In this document: positions 20,494-31,734 of the stretch, one piece after another
Position numbering within the stretch: position 1 is the stretch's first letter
How the letters are laid out: each line of letters begins with the position of its first letter
Source of the DNA: Diplodia intermedia
Lineage: Eukaryota > Ascomycota > Dothideomycetes > Botryosphaeriales > Botryosphaeriaceae
Length of the DNA stretch: 64,000 bases
Assembly: GCA_021495925.1 (NCBI GenBank)
Contig: JAKEKT010000023.1
Span: 1 to 64,000, forward strand
Direction: 5' to 3'
Notes under the pieces: model-generated
Told to the model about the DNA's origin: nothing
What the model saw: only the letters and a program-made list of their open reading frames with translations
The model's database searches: none
Translations under genes and position numbers: made by a program

Positions 20494-23162
20494 GGTGGTC
20501 TGATGGTAGCAAAAGAAGTGGTGGGAAGAGGGCGAGTACAGGCACACGTTGGGTGCGGGGGATGGTTGAGACGTTCGGAAGCCTATGTACAAAGAAGGCG
20601 ATGATGAAATAGTAGCTATATGACTCTCATTGTCTTGCTGCTAGACTTAAGTATGGTTGGAAGGTCTTGCAATCATGCCGTGAAGGAAACCATGCATGAT
20701 GGGATGCCAGATGTCTTGATATGTCAGGCGGACTGGCCTGCTGCCAGCTCGTCAATGTTCCGAAGCCAGGCGAGCAGAGTTACATTTGCGTATTTTCCTT
20801 TTCTCATGTCTGATGGAACGCATCTCAGAAGCTTTCCTACATCTGGTTCCGAGGTCTGGGTCGCGCGGACGAACGAGATGGAGTGCTTGAATATTGGCTG
20901 ACGCCAATGACTACAGTGGGCAAACAGGTCGCCCAACTCAGGCGGCAGGATAGCTTGAAGGAGCAGGAGACCGGAGGTATAGGGACTTGCCGAGGCAGAC
21001 GTGGCTTACGGATGACGTTGATCGGCGTATAGCGACATGCATGAGATCTGGTGCGCCTCGGGGCCTGAAGAAGCCAGACATATCTTCAGCATGGGTGACA
21101 TCCGGGGGATAATCTATCTGTAAGGTGAGATGGAAGGAACGCATCCCAGCGTGGGATGAGGCGCCAGGGCGCAGCGCCACGTTGCCTCGGCGTACGAGTC
21201 CATAATGTCTTGGTTCAGTCGTCTCAGCGAGGGGCGTGGTTGACGTGGTTGTTGACTCTGCACGAATCATCTCTACTCGCCTCGAAGGATCCCAAGGTGT
21301 CCACGTTGAACCCTATTTGCTGGGATGAGGAGTTGCCTAAAGGGGTTAAATTGCCGCGGGGGCTGCAGCGGGGTATGTTGGTTGACCATTGCGCACGAGG
21401 CCGGTGGGTGGTCCGGCTGATATGATCCCTCGTCCGGACTCGGCATCGACAACTTGTGCCGACGGTTGGAAGTATCTAAACGCATCAGCTCTTGCTGCTG
21501 TGAAGTTGGAGGGCGAAGTCGACACTCTGCCGTGGCACATGTTACGGAACAGCCTCTTGAGAGCAAGGGAGATGTGAAGAAAGTTAAATCTTTCTGTCGC
21601 AGTTACTCGTTGCTACTAAACTGCAGCTAAGCTCGAGGAGGACAGTGCCGTGCGACAAGGTTGTTCAAAGACAGGGAGACTGGAACCATCTGCCCCAAAC
21701 CAGCTGCATTAGCGAAAGGGCCCATGTAGAACTGTTGAAAAGCGTACGTGGCATGCGCAATTATGGATAGTACTGAGGCATGGCGTAAGCCGTCGACCAA
21801 ACAGTAGCCATGTGCCAAGTCATATGCGACTCCAGAATGAGACGCTTCCAGATAGGCGGCATGAAACATAAACACTGGTCATTGAGATCACTCCGAGTGT
21901 GTGAAGGTGCTTATGCCCAATATGGGTTGAAACAGGGCGCAGAGCCGCTTTGCTTTTTTGTATTTCGCATTTCAAGCCGAAGTGCTTTGGCGAACGACAG
22001 GTCATGAAGCTCTTTGGCATTCAATGTCCACGCTGTGGTGTGATGAACCCATGACTGGTAGACAGCAAGCCTAAAGCCAGGGGTTCAATGCCCATCTTCC
22101 CTCATTCTGGCGTGTCAATCGAGTAAAAAGATGGAGAAGGAATCGAATGCGGTGGGCCCTTGGAATAAAGCTGGATCAAATATAGACTGCCTCACGTTGG
22201 CGGACACGGTAAGGTCGAGAAGCCACATTGAAAGGCCCCTCATGGGCTGTAGATGCATAGTCTTACGCACGAGGATAGCTATTTGGTGATGGAGGCCGTG
22301 CAATGCGTAGAAGGTGGCTTGGCGAAGAGGAGTCAGGCTCCGTCAGCAAGAGGTACGCGCGCATACAGCAGCTAAGCATCGTCACGCGGCTAAGCGAGGG
22401 GGGTAAGAGGCAGGAACCTAAAAGATGTCAAGACGAGCGATGCGCGGGCGGCCTCCGTAGTCAGTCTTGGCCCCGGCGATCAGAGGCGTCGTTGCCCAAT
22501 GGCGGGCTGGATGACCTCAGATAGCAAATGAGGCGGGTCCAAAGAACCATGTGCTGCATCTGCTGACAGCAAGAGGGCTTCATCGTCATAGGCTGTTCCA
22601 CAAGGTCGCCATCCCCCGCTTTTTTGTCTCAGCCGTCAGCCGGCGCCCGACCCGACGGCAGCTCTACCCAAGGTAGCTGCCCGCGAACGGCCTGCGGGCC
22701 GCACTTTCGGGTTAGCTGCAGCTTTCCGTCGGGACGGATGCTACAAATGAAGAGCCTCTCCATATGGGAGATCAATGCCGTTATGTCGATCGTATCATAA
22801 GCTGAGTGAGTTAAGGCGGGAGCGAAAGAGAAGAACCCCAAGAACCCGTTTCGTGAAATGTGCACTCCAGAGAGTTGGAGGGACTGAACCAGAGGCTATA
22901 CCACCGAAAGTACTACGCATAGCAATTCCAACGAAGTAGTGTTGCAAGGGAAACTTGAGCGGATGTGAAGCAGCAAATCCCGTGCGCTTGCCGGGGAGAG
23001 ATGAACCTACTCAGTAGAGGTCAGTAGAAAACAGGGTGACGCACAACCGAAGCCGCGGCAACAACTGCGGGGCAGCCCTGTCACATCCGAGCGCTTTCCC
23101 GACCATGAACGTTCGTCCGACACTCTCACCTTCGATTCGCTCATCACCATTCCGCCATCGCC
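20494..23162. other. Large intergenic region, no gene seen
   Basis: About 2.7 kb with short frames only. I found no domain motif, tRNA fold, tandem array or terminal repeats. It contains the upstream regions of the GH5 and acyl-CoA dehydrogenase genes. Confidence 0.45.
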
Positions 23163-24537
23163 ATGACCGACAACCCTACGCAAAATGCGACTGCGACCGT
23201 ATCCAGCAATCCAGACCTGGCGCCGTGGAGCGAGCCAGCGTGGCACCATGCGCTAAGCTCGCCTTACTACAATGATTCCCACCGCCGGCTCCGCGACCAC
23301 ATGCGGGCGTACTACAACGAAAACATTTTACCCTGTGCCCTTGAATGGGAGGCAGCCGGCGGCGCCCCCCGTGAGACATGTCGCGAGCATGCTGCGACGG
23401 GGCTCGCCTTTGCCGACGTGCCCGCCGAATATCGGCCCTCTCACATTCCCGGTCCGGCCGGCATTCCGGTCAAGCATCTCGACACTTTCCATCTGTTGGT
23501 AATGACTGATGAATCCTCACGCGTCGAAGGCGGCGTGGGTGTGTCGCTAGCCGGCGCCTCTGTTATTGGCGTGCCGCCCGTCGTCAAATGGGGCACTGAG
23601 GAGCAGAAGAGGAAATGGTTACCGGGCCTGTTCGATTGGTCCACGTCGTTTTGTCTGGGTATCACCGAGCCATCGGGTGGTTCTGATGTTAGCAACATCC
23701 AGACCACCGCGAAGAAAACGCCCGATGGAAACTTTTACGTCGTGAATGGGTACAAGAAGTGGATTACCGGCATGCCGTGGGCAACCCATATGACAACAGC
23801 AGTAAGGACTGGTGGGCCTGGAATGGAAGGCATCTCGGTGTTGGTGATCCCAACGAACTCCGCCGGCTTCTCTCATCGGAGAATCGAGAACAGCGGGCAA
23901 AAGGCTGGCGGTGCATCGTGGGTCGAGCTGGATGACGTGAAGGTTCCCGTTGGGAACCTCGTCGGCCGCGAAAACGACGGCTTCAAAATCATCATGACCA
24001 ACTTCAACAAAGAGCGGTACATCATGGCAGTGGCGTGCAACCGGAAAGCCAGAACATGCCTGTCGCACTCGTTGGCCTATGCACACAAACGCTCAACGTT
24101 TGGCAAACCGCTGATCAGCCATCAAATCATCCGCCACAAGATCTCGAATATTGCCCAGGTAGTCGAGAGTCACTGGGCGTGGTTGGAGCAGCTGGCATAC
24201 CACATCCAACATTCGGAGAAGAAGTTCGACGATCCAGACATTGCCGGTAGAATAGCCTTGGCCAAGGTACAAGGCGGGAGACTCTTGGAATTGGCGAATA
24301 GGGAAGCCCAGCAAATCTTTGGCGGAGCTGGTTACCAAAAAGGCGGGGTCGGTGCAACAGTAGAGCAGATTAGTAGGGATTTGAGGATGATGGTCGTTGG
24401 TGAGATTTCGTTGCAGACCGGCTTGAGACCGATTGGACTAACAACATTCAACAGGAGGCGGAAGCGAAGAGATTCTCTCGGATTTGGCGTTCAGGCAAGA
24501 AACCGCCTTGTCTAGGAAAAAGGGATGGAAGCTGTGA
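23163..24537 (+). CDS. Acyl-CoA dehydrogenase family protein
   Basis: FAD-dependent dehydrogenase that introduces a double bond into acyl-CoA. Two exons, 23163-24399 and 24455-24537, encode 439 aa. The 55-nt intron splits a glycine codon, and splicing creates MMVVGGGSEEILSDLA, the usual C-terminal motif of the family. Other landmarks are the flavin-binding signature FCLGITEPSGGSDV, YKKWITGMPWA, the segment AYAHKRSTFGKPL, and QIFGGAGYQKGG near the C-terminus. The enzyme is the size of a single ACAD unit, without the cytochrome b5 domain seen in some fungal relatives. No clear presequence or C-terminal peroxisomal SKL is seen (the end is KKGWKL), so cytosolic, mitochondrial or other localisation is open. 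Substrate chain length cannot be read from sequence. Confidence 0.9.
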
Positions 24538-24699
24538 ATGGACGCCGCCGAATCCACGGCAGCGATTGGTAGGACTGCGAGCTTGGTGCGGATGCAGAAT
24601 GTTCAATGTTTCGTGGAAATATTGGCATTGTGGAAAGCCGGGGAGGTGAAAGGCGTGAAGAAAGGAGCGGTCGCACGGAATGGCATGCTTGGATAATTG

Positions 24700-25189
24700 C
24701 TACGCGCCCGACTTGCCGACTCTCTTGCCGTCTTCGATGACCATGTACTCGTCGCCGACCATCATTTTCATCTGGGCCTCGTCCATGAAGTTGTCGTGGT
24801 CGGACGACAGAGCGTGCGACTCCCGGTCGTACATGAACTTGGCGAAGCTCAGGTAGTCCGGAAAGACAAAGGTGCAGATGGCGTCGTAGTCGAGCAGCTG
24901 CGCCTTCCCCTTCATGATGTCCTGGGTGACGGTGCGGTCATGCTTGAGGTGGAAGGTCTGGGGCGGGGAGGGATGAGTGGAGGGGCACTGCAGAGGCGGG
25001 GCGACGTACCAGCGAGTAGGTGATGATGTTGTGCTTGAGCAGCACGTCGGCGGCCATCTGGGCGTGGTGCTGCGTGTAATGGTCGACAAAGGCCTGGTCG
25101 GAGATGCCGTCCTTTTTCTTGACCATGACGGTGGCCTTGGTGACCTTGCGGAAGCCGGTCGTGCCCGGGTAGCCGGCCTCGAGCACCAT
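24700..25189 (-). CDS. EthD-domain protein (145 aa)
   Basis: Small ferredoxin-like-fold protein of the EthD family. Two exons, 25189-25010 and 24957-24700, with a 52-nt intron, join IITYSL to TFHLKHD. The family landmarks are FVDHYTQHHAQMA near residue 35, with the conserved His pair, the segment LLDYDAICTFVFPDYLSFAKF, and the near-C-terminal VGDEYMVIEDG. EthD proteins are dimeric alpha/beta barrels, and fungal members include polyketide-tailoring enzymes such as emodin-type oxygenases and decarboxylases, so catalysis on an aromatic substrate is possible but not shown. No polyketide synthase is in the window. It is divergent from the insulysin gene. Confidence 0.82.
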
Positions 25190-25568
25190 GGTGGAGCGTG
25201 GAGCGAAGGTGGTGGTGACGCGGCGGGGCGTTGGCCGGCGGGAGATTGTGCGCTGGGGAACCGGGGGATCGCCAGATCGCCGGGTACGTTTAGTTGCATA
25301 GGGCAGGGCGCGGTTTCGTTGGCGCGGGCTGGCTGTGCCATCTGAGCCTCCAAACCCTCAAGCGTCGGCACCTTGATGGCCAGCATTCCTGCCCAGCGCT
25401 GAGCCAATTCCCGCTGCCAGACCCTTGATCCAGATTCCGGTGCCGCCGCCTCTGCCTCGCTGCCCAGCCCGCGCTCCAATCGCCCCGGCCGGCCCGCCCC
25501 CAGCCGCGCTCCAGAGCACACGCCCACGACGCCAGCTCTCGCTGTGCACCCGCTCGCGGCGTCTGCGT
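25190..25568. other. Divergent promoter region between EthD and insulysin genes
   Basis: 379 bp between the EthD start and the upstream insulysin start. GC-rich; no distinct motif assigned. Confidence 0.45.
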
Positions 25569-28500
25569 ATGTCATTCTCGCTGTGCCGCGCCCGACTGCA
25601 CCGCCTGGAGCATGCGTATCACCTAGCACGCGGACTGAGCACCGTCCAACACGCCAGCATAGCCCCTCGCCGCTGTTCTGCCATCCCGCGCCGCTGTTCC
25701 TCCGCCCTTCAACCCTCACCATCGCCGCTAGGGCCTGACGTGCTCCAAACAAGTCACCGCGGCGACAATCCCCCCTTCATCCCGCCCGCCCGCCGCAACA
25801 CCTCCCTCCTCACCCGCCGTCCATACTCCACCGCAATGGCCGAGCCCGTCAACAGCCGCCAGGCGCTCCCTGAGCGCTTGACCGAGAACATGGAGCGCCC
25901 AGCTCTCGACGACCGCACCTACCGCGTCATCCGCCTGCCGAACAAGCTGGAGGCTCTGCTCATTCATGATCCGGACACCGACAAAGTCAGCGCTGCCATG
26001 GACGTCAATGTTGGCAGCTTCAGCGACGCCGACGACATGCCTGGCATGGCGCACGCCGTGGAACATCTTCTGTTCATGGGCACCAAGAAGGTCAGTAATA
26101 CGTGCCTGAGACAGCAGCCGTAAGACAACCTGGAGTATGCTAACCCAGTCGGCGCCTGCAGTACCCCAAGGAGAACGCGTACAACCAGTACCTGACCGCC
26201 CATTCCGGCCACTCAAACGCCTTCACTGCCTCCACATCGACAAACTACTACTTTGAAGTCGCCGCACAGTCCAAGACCCCGCCCACAAGCGAGAGCTCGT
26301 CGGCTGCAAGCAGCCGCGTAGACCTGTCGACGAAGGCCGGCTCACCCTTGTACGGCGCATTGGATAGATTCGCTCAGTTTTTCGTCCAGCCGCTGTTCCT
26401 CGAAGAGACGTTGGACAGGGAGCTGAAGGCGGTGGATTCGGAGAACAAGAAGAACCTACAGAGCGATACGTGGAGGCTTCATCAACTAAACAAGACCCTT
26501 TCCAACCCAAAGCACCCCTTCTGCCATTTCTCCACCGGCAGCTACAAGACGCTCCACGACGAGCCGCTGGCCCGCGGCGTCAAGATCCGGGATGAGTTCA
26601 TTAACTTTTACGAGAGAAACTATTCGGCGAATCGCATGAAGCTTGTAGTTCTGGGACGCGAGGGCCTGGATGATCTGGAGTCTTGGGTCTCGGAGATGTT
26701 TTCAGAAGTCAAGAACAAGGATCTTCCGCGCAACAGATGGGACGGTGTGCAGCCGTTCACTGACAACGAGCTTCTCACCCAAGTGTTTGCTAAGCCTGTG
26801 TTTGACATGCGCAACCTCGACCTCTATTTCCCCTACCGCGACGAGGAAGAGCTCTATGAGTCGCAGCCGGGTCGTTATCTCAGCCATTTGATTGGACACG
26901 AGGGGCCTGGTAGTATTCTGGCTTACATCAAAGCGAAGGGCTGGGCGAGCGGGTTGGGGGCTGGACCGGTGCCTCTTTGCCCCGGCTCAGCCTTCTTCAG
27001 CATCTCCGTCCGCTTGACTGAGGATGGCCTCAAGAATTACAGGGAGGTCGTCAAGACTATATTCCAGTACATCGCGATGCTTAACGAGCACCAGCCTAAG
27101 GAATGGATTTTCGACGAGATGAAGCGCATGAGCGAAGTTGATTTCCGCTTTAGACAGAAGAGTCCGGCTAGCAGCACCGCCAGTTCTCTCAGCGGCATCA
27201 TGCAGAAGCCGTACCAGCGCGACCACCTTCTCAGCGGACCTGCACTGATTCGTAAATTCAACCCGGAGGCTGTCAAGGCAGGCCTTGCCTGCTTGCGGCC
27301 TGACAACTTCCGCCTGACCATCGTCAGCCAAGAAGTTCCCGGCGAATGGGACCAGAGAGAAAAGTGGTATGGCACGGAATACAAGTCTGAGAAGATTCCG
27401 CAGGACTTCCTTGCACAGATCAATGAAGCGGCAAAGGGTGCCGCAAGCGCACGCCCAGCAGAGCTTCACCTTCCGCACAAGAACGAATTCATTCCAACGA
27501 GGCTGGAGGTTGAGAGGAAGGAAGTTGATGAACCTATGCTTGCGCCGAAGCTGATTCGCAACGACGGCAAGGTTCGTCTCTGGTACAAGAAGGATGACCG
27601 CTTCTGGGTGCCAAAGGCCAATGTTCACGTCACTCTCCGAACTCCGTTGGTCAGATCAACCCCTCAAGCGGCTGTTATGGCGCATCTCTACAAGGACTTG
27701 GTTGAGGATTCCCTGGTTGAATACTCTTATGATGCCGAGCTTGCTGGTATCGCGTATCGTGTATCGCAAAGCTCTCTCGGACTTGACATTTCTGTCAGCG
27801 GCTACAACGACAAGATGCACATCCTGCTGGAGAAGGTTCTTACAACCATGCGAGACCTGGAAGTGCGCGATGACCGGTTCAACATCGTGAAGGAGAGACT
27901 TCTCCGGGGGTTCCGTAACGCCGAGTATCAGCAACCTTACTACCAGGTTGGTACCTACACTCGATGGCTGGCGGCCGAGAAGGGCTACATCAACGAGGAC
28001 TATCTTGGAGAGCTTCCGCATGTCACCGCCGAAGACATCCGCCATTTCTACCCTCAGGTGCTTAAACAGACCCACATCGAGGTTCTTGCACATGGCAACC
28101 TGTACAAGGAGGATGCGCTCAAGATGACGGACATGGTAGAAAGCACCCTCAAGGCGCGCCCACTCTCGCCCTCTCAGTGGCCCATCCGCCGCAACGTCAT
28201 CTTCCCCGAAAGCTCCAACTACATCTATGAGCGGAGTCTGAAGGACCCCGCCAACGTCAACCACTGCATCGAGTACGCCTGCTCGGTCGGCAACAACCAG
28301 AACCGTGATTTGCGTGCGAAGTTGCTTCTCTGGGCCCAGCTCACCGACGAGCCTGCCTTCAACCAACTACGCACCAAGGAACAGCTAGGCTACGTTGTTT
28401 TCAGTGGTACGACCCAGAGCGACACATGGATGGGCTACCGCATTCTCATCCAGAGCGAGCGGACGCCGGAATACCTCGAAGGGCGTATTGACAATTTCCT

Positions 28501-29309
28501 GCTGGGTGCCGGCAAGATGTTGCAGGAGATGCCAGAGGACGAGTTCGAATCGCACAAGGAGGCGGTGAAGAACCGACGGAAAGAGAAGTTGAAGAACCTC
28601 ACTCAGGAGACGAACAGGCTTTGGACGCACGTATGCAGCGAGTGCTTCGACTTCGAGCTTGGTAAGCCACATTCGTGCCCTCTTGTTTCGGCCTGAACTA
28701 ACACGGAAATACACAGTCGACCTAGATGTCGCTCACGTCACGCCGCTTACGAAGACCGACCTCATCTCCTTCTTCGACCACTACATCTCGCCGCACTCCC
28801 CAACGCGTGCCAAGGTGTCGGTTCACCTGCTCGCCCAGGGCTCGCCCGCGGCCATCGCCAGCGCCGCGCAGGACACGACCAGCCCCGAGCAACAGACGTC
28901 GTCGCTCACGACACTCATCATCCAGTTCCTCAACTCGGAAGGCATCAGCTCGGATGCGACCGGCCTCGCCAAGCGCCTCCAGGGCGTCAACATCTCGGGC
29001 GGCGACGCGCAGGGCATCGCCAAGGCCATCTCGGCACACCTGGTCGAGGACCTGAAGGTCGAGCAGAAGAAGGCGGAGGAGATTGTGAAGAAGGGCCAGG
29101 AGATGCTGCTGAGCACGGTGTTGCCGGGCTTGGGCGTTAGCGTCACGGCGACGGGCGGCGGTGAGACGAAGGAGAAGAAGGGGGCCAAGGGCACCGAGCC
29201 GGTCAAGATTACGGATGTGCGCGATTTCAAGGCCAGCTTGCAGGTTTCTCGTGGACCCAGGGCGGTCAAGGAGTTGAGCGAATTTGAGGACTTGGAGTCG
29301 AAGCTCTAG
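25569..29309 (+). CDS. STE23: Insulysin-type M16 zinc metalloprotease (Ste23/IDE) with probable mitochondrial presequence
   Basis: Degrades small peptides inside a closed chamber made of four M16 domains. Exons 25569-26090, 26162-28661 and 28717-29309 encode 1204 aa from the upstream ATG, or 1115 aa from the in-frame ATG at 25836. Numbered from the second ATG, the inverted zinc motif HxxEH is at 73-77 (HAVEH) and the third ligand Glu179 is in AVDSENKKN, both intact. LRTKEQLGYVVFSG and the C-terminal RAKVSVHL segment are typical of the family. The extra 89 residues of the long form are Arg/Ser-rich without acid in the first part and end RRPYSTAM, which looks like a processing-peptidase site just before the second Met. 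A long and a short product could therefore serve mitochondria and cytosol. The C-terminal ~100 residues are Lys/Glu-rich. Confidence 0.94.
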
Positions 29310-29942
29310 GAGGGTGGGAAATCGAAACAAAAGGCGCATTTTTGGCTAGACAAGAGACGTCACACACAGCCTTGAAAACCGTCATTTTGGATGGTATACG
29401 TTTTCGTCGACGTTTGGTGGTTTCCTGTTGAAACCTGCTTGGAAACAGCTTCTTCGGTACAGGTTCAGATTCACTCGGTGTGAGAGCAAAGCGTGTTGGC
29501 AATAACTTTAGTGAATAAGACATAGTTATCCTTCAGTGGCAATGGTAAAGAAAAGATCAGGCAGAGAAACATTTCATTGCCGTACAGCATGTGTACTTGT
29601 ACGCTGGACAGTCGCAGACGGATTATGCCCTTGGTGTCGAAGTAGTTGGGAGTTCAAATGGAGAGGAGTCCGGGGGTGTGGGTCCTGCTCTTGGTGCCGA
29701 CGCTAAACCGGAAACAAGCGTGGGGCGGCGCTGAAGTCATGGCAATCCCAAGTCACTCGGCCTCTTTCCATCTCAACCTCATCAAAAGTGTACATTTATT
29801 CCCCGTGTTTCCATCTTGGCGTCAGTGTGCTTTCAACTTCCGTCATCAGTCATCAACGGATTTCCAACGGGTCCCGTGAAAGAGCAAGGGTTTTTTCATT
29901 TCCTTTCCTCGTCTCCTCCCTCTTAGGCAACGGGCAACATCC
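29310..29942. other. Intergenic, no gene seen
   Basis: 3' flank of insulysin and upstream region of ribokinase; a CT-rich leader lies just before 29943. Confidence 0.5.
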
Positions 29943-31138
29943 ATGATGGCGGAGAGCAACAACAACAAGAAGCAAGCCGTCATCGCCGTCGTCGGCTCGC
30001 TCAACGTCGACCTCGTCACCCGCACCCCGCGCGTGCCCGTCGCCGGCGAGACGCTGCTGGCCCACGGCTTCGACACGGGCCACGGCGGCAAGGGCGCCAA
30101 CCAAGCCGTCGCCTGCGCGCGCCTCTCGCGCACCGCCGCCCAGGCGGCCGCAGGCTCGTCGTCGTCCCGGACCGACGTCGACGTCGAGGTGCGCATGATC
30201 GGCGCCGTCGGCGACGACGCGTTCGGCGGCGCGTTCCTGGACGCGCTGCGCGCGGACGGCCTCGACGTCGGCCGCGTGCGCGTCGTGCCCGGCGAGAAGA
30301 CGGGCGTGGCCGTCATCGTCGTCGAGGAGGCGACGGGCCAGAACAGGATCATGGTCAGCCTCGGCGCGAACGGCAGAGTCGAGGCCAGGTCGCTGTTGGA
30401 GGCGGATACGACGCTTGCCGTGTTTCAGCTCGAGATTCCGATGGAGACGGTGTTGGTGAATGCTCGGGACGCGAAGGAGAGGGGGATCGATGTGAGTGCT
30501 GGTTTTTCTTTTTTTCTTCCTCATTCCTTGTCTTTTCCAGAGGCGTGATTGGTTTGGTGAGTGGGAGTTTATTTGCTGACTGGTGGCGCGGTGGGAAACA
30601 GGTCTTGATCAATCCTGCGCCGGCCGTTCCGCTGCCAGATGAGCTGTATAAGGGCCTAGGCCATCTCATTGTGAACGAATCCGAGGCGGCGCTGCTGACG
30701 GGCAAGCCGGTGGAGGAGATCACGCCGGACTCGGATCTGACGGCGGTCGCAGCTGACTTCGTCCGGAAAGGAGTCGATAACGTTATCATCACGCTCGGTG
30801 GGGCTGTAGGTTTTGCGTTCAAGCCATTTGCATGGACCATCATGCTAATGCTGCTCCTTTAGGGATGTTTCTATCAGACGGCGGCTCGGCAGGCGGATAA
30901 GCAGCCGGGTAAGCTGATTCCAGCTAGGAAGGTCAAGGTGGTGGACACGACCGCCGCAGGCGACACCTTCGTTGGTGCTTATGCTGTGGCTGTTGCACGG
31001 AGCAAAGCCCAGTCTGCAACTGGTGACTTTGACGTCGACTCTGCTATCGCCTTTGCCAACAGGGCTGCTGCACTGACCGTTCAGCGAAATGGAGCACAAG
31101 CAGCAATTCCGTGGGTTGATGAAGTGCCGGAAGCCTAA
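29943..31138 (+). CDS. RBK1: Ribokinase (PfkB family)
   Basis: Phosphorylates D-ribose to ribose 5-phosphate. Exons 29943-30491, 30602-30805 and 30863-31138, all split in phase 0, encode 342 aa (a second ATG follows immediately). The N-terminal substrate region VVGSLNVDLVTRTPRVP and the glycine-rich HGGKGANQAVA (about 47-57) are typical ribokinase sequence. The second PfkB signature DTTAAGDTFVGAY (about 279-291) holds the catalytic base Asp285. Splicing restores AKERGID-VLINPAPA and TLGGA-GCFYQT. A Ser/Ala-rich insertion (AAQAAAGSSSSRTDVDVE) lies after the first signature and is probably a surface loop. Length fits eukaryotic ribokinases. No other pentose genes are adjacent. Confidence 0.93.
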
Positions 31139-31734
31139 TTGACAACATACCAACATGCTTTCTCCGAACAAGCTTGTGGGTAATTATGTTGCCGACTGCA
31201 AGAACAAGCGATATGACTTAGATCCGTGTCTTGACCCCAATTCTCGCCAATACCAATCTTTGTCGACATATACCTGGTTTGGAAGAGCCGCATAGGTGAT
31301 ACACCAGTCTGATCTTTGATGCTCGTGTTCTCGAGCTGTGTGTTTTGCGGCAAACCGGCATACTTCCTCTGCATCCCTTCTCTTGTCTGTCTTTGAAACT
31401 TCAGCATTGACAGCTCATTGGACATATATTAGCCACAACTGCACCCGCATGGGCAAGGCACCAAGCGCTTATTGGCCTATGGCAGGTACGACGGGAACCT
31501 TGTTTCAGTTAATTAAAACTAGCCCCTCCATATGCAACTCAACCCCGCACTACGGCCACCAACTTCTCACATCAGCCCTGGTGTATCCTAAGCTTTTCCA
31601 CATATCCGGAAATACCCCGTCGGACAGTTCTTAACCCTGCGCGTCCCCAGCCACACTGCTTCAACAGATATATCTCGCTGCGCCTTGCGCCGATAAGTCC
31701 ATCTTGCCCAAGACAGCGAGATACATTCATCAAC
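31139..31734. other. Intergenic, no gene seen
   Basis: 3' flank of ribokinase and upstream region of the flavin monooxygenase. Nothing recognisable. Confidence 0.5.
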
